Part shown: positions 28,485-34,690 of the stretch, in pieces | Position numbering within the stretch: the first letter of the stretch is position 1 | Layout of the letters: each line of letters starts with the position of its first letter | DNA from: an uncultured Mycoplasmatales bacterium | GTDB taxonomy: Bacteria; Bacillota_I; Bacilli_A; Mycoplasmatales; Mycoplasmoidaceae | DNA: 34,690 nucleotides | NCBI GenBank assembly: GCA_949422915.1 | Contig: CASPLF010000007.1 | Span: forward strand, 1 to 34,690 | Reading direction: 5' to 3' | Program-made: the position numbers and the translations under genes | Notes under the pieces: model-generated | Databases searched by the model: none | What the model was told of the DNA's origin: nothing | The model's input: only the letters and a program-made list of their open reading frames with translations

Positions 28485-29133
28485 TTCCAATCTCCTTATT
28501 GAACAAATCTATGATAAGATTTACTGTTTGATCAATTGTGTTATAAGAACCATCAATTTCTTTACAACCAGGAGTTTTAATTAATGGAGCTATTTTTCTA
28601 TGAGTGTCTTGATAGTCACGCTCTATTAAAGCTTTTTTAACATTTTCTAAAGAATCAATCTTGCCTGATTGTTCTCACCTTCTTTTAGCACGAACATCAA
28701 TGTTATCAACCAAGAAAATTTTAAGAGTAGCATTTGGTAATACAACACTAGTTGTATCTCGCCCTTCCATAACACAAGATTGTTGAGATGCAATTTCTCT
28801 TTGTTGAACTAAACATGTATCTCTAACTATTTTCATAGTTGCAATTTTGCTAGCTAATTTACTAATGGAAGCGGAATTTGCAAGTTCAGTAACATCGTTA
28901 TTGTTTAAAAATAATTTATCTTCTTGCAATGTAACTTTAGATTGTTCTAAAACTTTTTTAACTTCATTTGAGTCATCTAAATTTGTGTTTTGCAATGCAA
29001 TTGCATAACAACGAAACATACCGCCAGTATTAATAAACTGGAAGTTTAATCTCTTTGCAACTTGTTTAGCTATTGTACTTTTCCCACTACCCGCTGGTCC
29101 ATCAATCGCTATTTGATATATCTTTTTACACAT
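28477..29133 (-). CDS. cmk: Cytidylate kinase
   Basis: 218 aa with a UGA Trp. Phosphorylates CMP/dCMP with ATP. The P-loop GPAGSGKST is at 12-20, then [12 protein letters not shown], then [20 protein letters not shown] with the NMP-binding Arg and Asp. The lid region includes DVRAKRRWEQ and [11 protein letters not shown]. Its end overlaps der by eight bases and its ATG overlaps the preceding gene's end by eight bases. Confidence 0.95.
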
Positions 29134-29773
29134 AAAAAACTAAAACAAAAACCAAAAGAATTAACATTATGATTAGAAAAAATACAGACAAACCTAATGT
29201 GACAAAGAATAAAGTTTTAAATGGTGTTTGTTTTTCTTCCTCATCTTTGGTTGGAGTAATTTTATATTGTTGAAATTCATCATAGATTTTTTTGTTTTGA
29301 ATCAATTTATTTAAACGATCTAATTGATCTTTTGAAGAAGATTGAAAATTATTTCATGTAGTTGATAAATTGTCTAAAGACTTACCTGTTTTAAGTAATG
29401 ATTTAAGGTTTTTATCATCAGATAATCAATTTGAAGAAATCTTTTTACCATCTTCATCTAAGATTGAAACAAAATCATTGTTTTGAACATATTTATCAAT
29501 TTCATTAATGTTTGTTTGAATTTTTTGTTCATCAATTAAACTAGCAAACTCTTTTAAACTTTCATAATCTTGATAATCTTTTTTATCAATTGAAATTAAG
29601 TTAGCAAGAGTCTCAGTTTGAGGCATGTCTTTAAGAATTTTAGGATTTAATTCGTCAATTTTTTGTTTATATTTTGAAATAGTTGATGATTCATTTGCTA
29701 ATTTGTCTAGCATTAAACCATCATTTAGGATTTCTTGACGATACAGTCTTCACTTTTCAATCCTATTTTCCAT
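29126..29773 (-). CDS. Tail-anchored protein of unknown function
   Basis: 215 aa; one UGA Trp near the N-terminus (IEKWRLYRQE) and others later. The bulk is a charged, mostly helical soluble region (LDKLANESSTISKYKQKIDE, then KIYDEFQQYKITPTKDEEEK). It ends in a single C-terminal membrane helix (FKTLFFVTLGLSVFFLIIML) that leaves only a few residues beyond it. No signal peptide, so the protein would face the cytoplasm. The stop overlaps cmk by eight bases, so it is co-transcribed with cmk and der. I do not recognise the family; it could be a membrane-bound accessory of division or ribosome assembly. The promoter is divergent to the APC gene. Confidence 0.75.
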
Positions 29774-29790
29774 AATAAATTAATTATATT

Positions 29791-29796
29791 TATAAT
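29791..29796 (+). promoter_or_regulatory. -10 box for leaderless APC transporter
   Basis: TATAAT lies seven bases before the ATG at 29804. The gap to the divergent start at 29773 is only 30 bases. Confidence 0.6.
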
Positions 29797-29803
29797 ACTT
29801 ATT

Positions 29804-31327
29804 ATGCTTTCATCAAAAAATCAAGAAGCTATTGTTTCTAAAAAAAATAAACTTAGTTTCGTATCAGCAATTTTAATTGTTATTGGCTCCTCTATAGGTG
29901 CTGGTATTTTTCTTAAAAATGATGAAATATTAAAAAATACTCAAGGAATGATTTATTTAGCAATCATTGCATGAGCAATTGCAATTTTTGCCATTGTTTG
30001 TTTGGGGTTGTGCTTAACAGAATTATGTTCAACATCAACAAAAAACAAACTAGGAATTATTGGATGAATCAAAACGTTTTGCAATAACTATTTGTATCAA
30101 ATAGGCAAAAAATTTATGGCATATATTTATTTGCCAATAAATTTCTTTGTTATGCCATATTATTCAATATGTACAATTCAACAAGCATTTCCAAATAGTG
30201 GTTTTGCAAAACTTGATTGATATTATGTTGCATTAATTGCTCTATTAATTTCTTCTTGATTTATTTTGACTTCGGGAATGTCAACAAGAGCAACAAATAT
30301 TCAAAATAAGATTATTACTTGCGTTAAGTTTTTACCATTAATTTTTGCAATTTTAATTGGTTATATATATGTTGGTGATACTCACCACATCAATGAATAT
30401 ACACCAGTTGAAACTAAAACTCCATTGTTTAACGAATTAAGCCCTGTGTTAGGAATATTTATTTCTATCCCATCTATCTTCTTTGTGTTTGATGGATTTT
30501 ATAGTACAGCAGGATTACAAACAGAAATGAATGAACCAAAAAAATCTGCAAAGGCAATGCTTATTGGTTTATTAACTGTTTCATGTATTGATATATTAAT
30601 ATCAATATCATTGATGATTAGTGGTAAGGGATCACTTGATGGATTGAAAGAATGATTTGAAGAAAAGAATTGTTATTGATTATTGCAAACAATGCAATTA
30701 ATAGTTGCTATTGGAATTTGAGGAATTATTAATGGTTTTGCTTTGTATTCAACAAATTATTATGAAGAGTTGATTGATAAAAACGAAGTTATTTTTTCAA
30801 ATAAAATTAGAAACAAAATGACTCCTAACTCTCATTTAGTAGGATGTTTATACTCTTACTGTATGTTTTTAACAATGTTCTTATTGTGTACGTTGGTTGG
30901 TTCGTTAGGTTACATTGATACTAATGCATATCAAGCATCTAATATTGGATTGAATGTTCATGTATGCAAGCTATATTCTTTTGTTGATTTAATGGCTAAT
31001 TGAACATCGGCATTAGTTTTTGGTTGCATTGTCATTTCTATTATCGGTGCATTAAGAAACAGAAAAACTAACAAGATTAAAACGGCAAATGATAAAAACT
31101 TTGTTTGAGCTGCATATGCAACAACAATAATTGTATGTTTTAGTTTACTAATGATTTTAATTGAAACATTTGTAAATCTTGGTTTGGTTTGCAGTTATTA
31201 TTCAAAAGGAATGTATGAAGGTGATGCTGGAAATCAAAATTTAGTTAGTGCAATTATGACCATTGTTGTTCTGTTTGTTTTCTTAGTCATTATGTTAGTT
31301 CCTTACAAGCATAAAAAATATAATTAG
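29804..31327 (+). CDS. APC-superfamily amino acid permease
   Basis: 507 aa with several UGA Trp codons. About 12 hydrophobic segments. The first helix carries VIGSSIGAGIFLKNDE, the unwound 'G-S/G-I-G-A/S-G-I-F' substrate-binding motif of amino acid-polyamine transporters. DGFYSTAGLQTEMNEPKKSA in the middle matches the conserved helix 6-8 region with 'G-x-L-x-x-E-x-x-x-P-k-k'. The substrate cannot be told. The ATG at 29804 is preferred over the upstream in-frame start at 29735, because of the TATAAT placement and the family start. nagA begins five bases after the stop. Confidence 0.88.
31319..31324 (+). promoter_or_regulatory. Internal -10 box for nagA
   Basis: TATAAT stands eight bases before the nagA ATG and overlaps the last codons of the APC gene. 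nagA may have its own leaderless transcript besides read-through. Confidence 0.45.
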
Positions 31328-31332
31328 TATAT

Positions 31333-32463
31333 ATGCAATTTAAAAGAATTAACGTAGTTACCCCTGACAACATATATCTAGCAGATGTTGTCATCAAAGG
31401 TAATAAAATATCTAAAATTAAAAAGATATCTGACAAACCTGCTGCTAACGCTAAATACATGATGCCTGGATTTATTGATTCTCATACTCATGGTGGTTAT
31501 GGTTGGGATTTCAATAATTTAGCTCGTAACGATTTAAAAAAAGCTAAAGATTATTTAAACAATCTAGGTAGTGAAGGTGTCACAACCGTTATCGGAACAA
31601 CGGTCACTTGTTCAATTAAGGATCTTTATGCTATTTCTAAAAATTGAAAAAAATTTAACGCTTTAGATAAAGAAGGGTTAGTTAAAGGATGATACATTGA
31701 AGGACCATTCATTTCAAAAGAAAAGAAAGGTGCACATGATGAAACTTTAATTTGTCAAATTAATACTAAAGTATTAGACACAATTAAAAGAGAAAATAAA
31801 TTCATTAAAATTTTAGCTGTTGCTCCTGAAATTAAAAACAATCTTGAATTAATTAAAAAAGTAAGCAAAGACTATGTTGTTGCAATTGGTCACTCTGCAT
31901 GCAGTGCAGACATTGCATTAGAATCTCTTGTAAACGGTGCGTCAAGAATTATTCATTTATATAATCAAACATCAAAGTTTGATCATAGAAACCCAGGTAT
32001 AGTTAATATGGCGTTTTTAGATACACCAATGAATTGTGAATTGGTTTCAGATGGTTTCCATGTAAACAAACTTGTTTTAAAGAATACTTATGATATTGTT
32101 AAGCCTGATAGAATTATCATTATTACTGATTCATTATCGTGCAAAGGGTTGCCAGAAGGCGACTACATGTTGGGAACATTAAACATTCATAAGTTTGATG
32201 ACATTGCTAGATTAAAAGATGACAATACAATTGCTGGTTCAGTTAAACCATACATTGAACACTTGTACACATTCTTAGAAGCAACTCATTGTAGTTTGTG
32301 TGAGTTAACTATAATGTCTAGTTATAACGCAGCAAAGAACTTAAAGTTAGATAATAAACTTGGTATAATAAAAGAAAATTATTTAGCTGATTTTGTTATT
32401 GTTGATTCTAAATTAAATTTATATGAAACATATAAAAACGGTAAATTAATTTATAAAAAATAG
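31333..32463 (+). CDS. nagA: N-acetylglucosamine-6-phosphate deacetylase
   Basis: 376 aa with UGA Trp codons. Removes acetate from GlcNAc-6-P. The metal site shows H51-x-H53 (FIDSHTHGGYG), then the Glu of WYIEGPF, His in AIGHSACSAD and His in IIHLYNQTSK, and the catalytic Asp of IITDSLSCKG. The usual HLFNAM is replaced by HLYNQT here. It sits 13 bases before nagB, with AGGAGAA between them, so the two form one unit feeding glycolysis. Confidence 0.94.
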
Positions 32464-32476
32464 GAGAAACACAAAT

Positions 32477-33250
32477 ATGAATTTTTTTAAAAAAATTAGC
32501 TCAGGTGTAGCATTTAAAAAAACCCATCCATGCAAACTATATATTTGCAAAGATGAAAAAGAAATTGGTGAAAAAACATCAAAAATAGTTATTGAACAAA
32601 TTGTTAATAAACCTAATACAGTTTTAGGTTTAGCAACTGGTTCGTCCCCAATCCCTTTATACAAAGAATTAGTAAAAGCTTGCAAAGAAAAGAAAGTTTC
32701 TTTTGCTAATGTTGTTTCATTTAATTTAGATGAATATGTAAATCTTGACGAAAAGTATTTTGATCAATCTTACAGAAATTTTATGGATGTTAATTTATTT
32801 AACAATGTTAATATCTTAAAATCTAATACTCATTTTCCTAGCAAACAAACTGTTGAACAATATGATGATGAAATTAATAAATCTGGTGGCATTGATTTAC
32901 AAGTATTAGGATTAGGAGTGAATGGTCACATTGCTTTTAATGAACCCGGGACACCATTCAATGCAAAAACTCATTTAGTAAAAATTACTGATTCTACTAA
33001 ACAAGCTAACGCTAGATTCTTTGATAATAAACCTGAAAACGTTCCTTCAGCAGCAATTACTATGGGAATTAAAACCATTATGAGTGCTAAAAAAATTATT
33101 CTAATTGCTACAGGAAAGAACAAAGCGGAAGCTATTTCTAAATTATTTAAAAATAAATACAATCCTCAATGGCCGGTTACTGCATTAATCTACCATCCAG
33201 ATGTATCAATCTTTGTAGATTATCAAGCAGCTTCTCTTATTGCTCAATAA
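32477..33250 (+). CDS. nagB: Glucosamine-6-phosphate deaminase
   Basis: 257 aa. Turns GlcN-6-P into fructose-6-P and ammonia. Family motifs: VLGLATGSSPIPLYKELVK, VSFNLDEYVNLDEKYFDQSY with the catalytic Asp, LGLGVNGHIAFNEPGTPF with the catalytic His, and IMSAKKIILIATGKNKAEAI. It has a good ribosome site (AGGAGAA). Ends convergently with the 193-aa gene, one base apart. Confidence 0.96.
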   Translation: MNFFKKISSGVAFKKTHPCKLYICKDEKEIGEKTSKIVIEQIVNKPNTVLGLATGSSPIPLYKELVKACKEKKVSFANVVSFNLDEYVNLDEKYFDQSYRNFMDVNLFNNVNILKSNTHFPSKQTVEQYDDEINKSGGIDLQVLGLGVNGHIAFNEPGTPFNAKTHLVKITDSTKQANARFFDNKPENVPSAAITMGIKTIMSAKKIILIATGKNKAEAISKLFKNKYNPQWPVTALIYHPDVSIFVDYQAASLIAQ

Positions 33251-33251
33251 T

Positions 33252-33833
33252 CTAAATATCTAATAAAACATTTAAATATACAATGAAAGTGTTAGTAAAC
33301 CTAGGCATGAATAATTGTATATTTTTTTGTATGTCTTTTCTGATTTCTAAAATATTTATAAAATTATTTTCTTTTTCTTCTGTTACTTGTTTATAAGAAT
33401 TGATTTTTTTATATTTTGCATGTTCTACAAACAAATAAACAATGTTGTTTAACAAAGTATTTAAATGTTTTTTGCTTAATTTATCGTTAAAAGTAAAATC
33501 TCTTGTGTAAGTCAAAAATTCATTAATTTTTTTATTATTGATGATTCAATGAGATTCTGAAAAATCAGATTGTTTTTGGAATGAAAAAATTAAAGGAACA
33601 GATTTCTGTTCATTATCAGGATTGAATTTAAATTCAGATAAAATAGGAAAATAGCTACGATTATGTGTTAATGAATAAAAAGTATGGATGTGTTGAAATT
33701 CCATATACATTTTCATATACATGGTTGCTATTCTTGAATAAAAATCAACTTTTTCTTCTTTACAAATTTTACCTTTTAACAAACTTTTTTTAATTATCTT
33801 TTGCAAAGCAAGAGCTTCTTTTTTTAGTCTCAT
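33252..33833 (-). CDS. Unknown protein downstream of hrcA
   Basis: 193 aa as one frame with UGA Trp near the middle (SESHWIINNKK). Lys- and Phe/Tyr-rich, mostly helical, with a basic N-terminus MRLKKEALALQKIIKKSLLK. No signal peptide, membrane helix or known motif is seen. It starts one base after the hrcA stop, so the two are almost certainly co-transcribed, which hints at a stress-related role. That is inference. Confidence 0.7.
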
Positions 33834-33834
33834 A

Positions 33835-34690
33835 TTATTTTGAATCTATTTTTTCAATTTCATCTTTAATGAATTTTAAAATACCCTTTACTTCTGCATA
33901 ATTCATTCTTGTTGGGCCTACAACAGATAATTGGTGTTTTTGATTATTGTAATTAATCATAGTAGAAGCTACAGAAACACCATTAGCTCCTATTTCATCT
34001 CCAAAAGTAATTTTCGTTTTACCTTCATTTTGTTGGTTGTAAGAAATATGCTTTCAAATGTTAGAATCTTCTAACATAGTTAGAATATTTTTTAATTTAT
34101 CAATATTTTTAAATTCTGGTTGAGTGGTTAATCACTTTGTTCCATAAATACTTGTTTGCGGAACGCTAATTTCATTAAAAGAGAAAATTTTCTTAATGAT
34201 TTCTTGTAAACAAAATTCATATTCATGAACTTTATTACGAATAATTTCTTTAATTACAGAAAGTTTTGACTGAACTTCATCGAGCGGAGTATCAACTAAA
34301 CGATCATTAAATACTCTAATGCAAGTGCTAATATCTTGTAATTGTTGTTTTTTATCAAATTTAATTGTATTTTTATTTACCATTCCGTTTGATGTAACAA
34401 TCAAAACCATTGCTGAATCATCTGACAATTGAATTAAATCAAATCTTTTTAAAAGATCTTTTGAATTAAATTTAGTAACGATAGAAGGAAGCTTTAAAAC
34501 TTCATTCATAATTGAAACTGATTGATCAATTATTGAATCAATACTTAAGTTTCTGTTTGCAAAAATTTTAGATAATTGATTTTTGATATTTGTTGATAAT
34601 TCAGGTTGTAAAATATTTTGTTCGTAGTATTTATAACCTTTAATTGATGGAACTCTACCACTTGATGTATGAGTTTTTTCTAAGTAACCA
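33835..34690 (-). CDS. hrcA: Heat-inducible transcription repressor HrcA (5' end outside window)
   Basis: The C-terminal 284 codons plus stop of HrcA; the start lies beyond 34690. The visible N-terminal end YLEKTHTSSGRVPSIKGYKY is the family's 'G-Y-L-x-x-P-H-T-S-A-G-R-x-P' after the winged helix. The later ISVPQTSIYGTKW and ANGVSVASTMINY (UGA Trp included), then LSVVGPTRMNYAEV, match the C-terminal GAF-like domain. HrcA binds CIRCE sites ahead of chaperone genes; no CIRCE element is in the window. Confidence 0.92.

Noticed and set aside
33252-34690. CIRCE operator near hrcA
   Set aside because: No TTAGCACTC-N9-GAGTGCTAA-like repeat was seen in the window.

Overview
The window is a very AT-rich mollicute chromosome segment that uses UGA as tryptophan. 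Almost every long gene has in-frame TGA codons at conserved Trp positions (gpsA GTGAWG, metG, pheT, cmk), so standard-code reading breaks the genes into pieces. A single ispG next to pheST, tail-anchored and lipid-anchored surface proteins, and recU beside ruvAB suggest a Mycoplasma, perhaps of the penetrans/iowae (Malacoplasma) group. That placement is inference from gene content.

Layout. 1-2160: glycosyltransferase relic, greA, a five-tRNA cluster (Tyr, Gln, Lys, Leu, Gly) with terminator, and decayed coding DNA. 2160-9700: surface and accessory region on the minus strand, with a 1146-aa BspA-like leucine-rich-repeat protein, a carB relic, and a large Ig-like-repeat lipoprotein whose promoter holds a 16-A tract and whose frame is broken once. 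A frameshifted PAP2 phosphatase follows on the plus strand. 9700-14100: ispG-pheS-pheT. 14101-17003: a 2.87-kb restriction-modification island (EcoRI-family methylase plus DUF262/HNH protein). It lies between two exact 33-bp copies of a terminator, next to the 3' end of tmRNA. 17008-19005: tmRNA and metG. 19249-25740: a recombination and repair cluster (small coiled-coil gene, recA, ruvA, ruvB, dinB, tlyA, a Bax-inhibitor-like membrane protein, recU, another small coiled-coil gene). 25834-29773 (minus): HU, gpsA, der, cmk and a tail-anchored protein, tightly packed. 29804-33250 (plus): an APC transporter and nagA-nagB for amino-sugar use. 33252-34690 (minus): an unknown gene and the 3' part of hrcA.

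How it works together. Housekeeping genes are compact, often overlapping by 1-23 bases. Several have an exact TATAAT box only 6-8 bases before the ATG and no Shine-Dalgarno, which implies leaderless mRNAs. The accessory DNA has the marks of contingency loci: homopolymers, a dinucleotide repeat, relics and frameshifts in surface proteins, and a repeat upstream of the restriction-modification operon. The most notable structure is that operon, inserted at the pheT/ssrA junction with duplication of the shared terminator.
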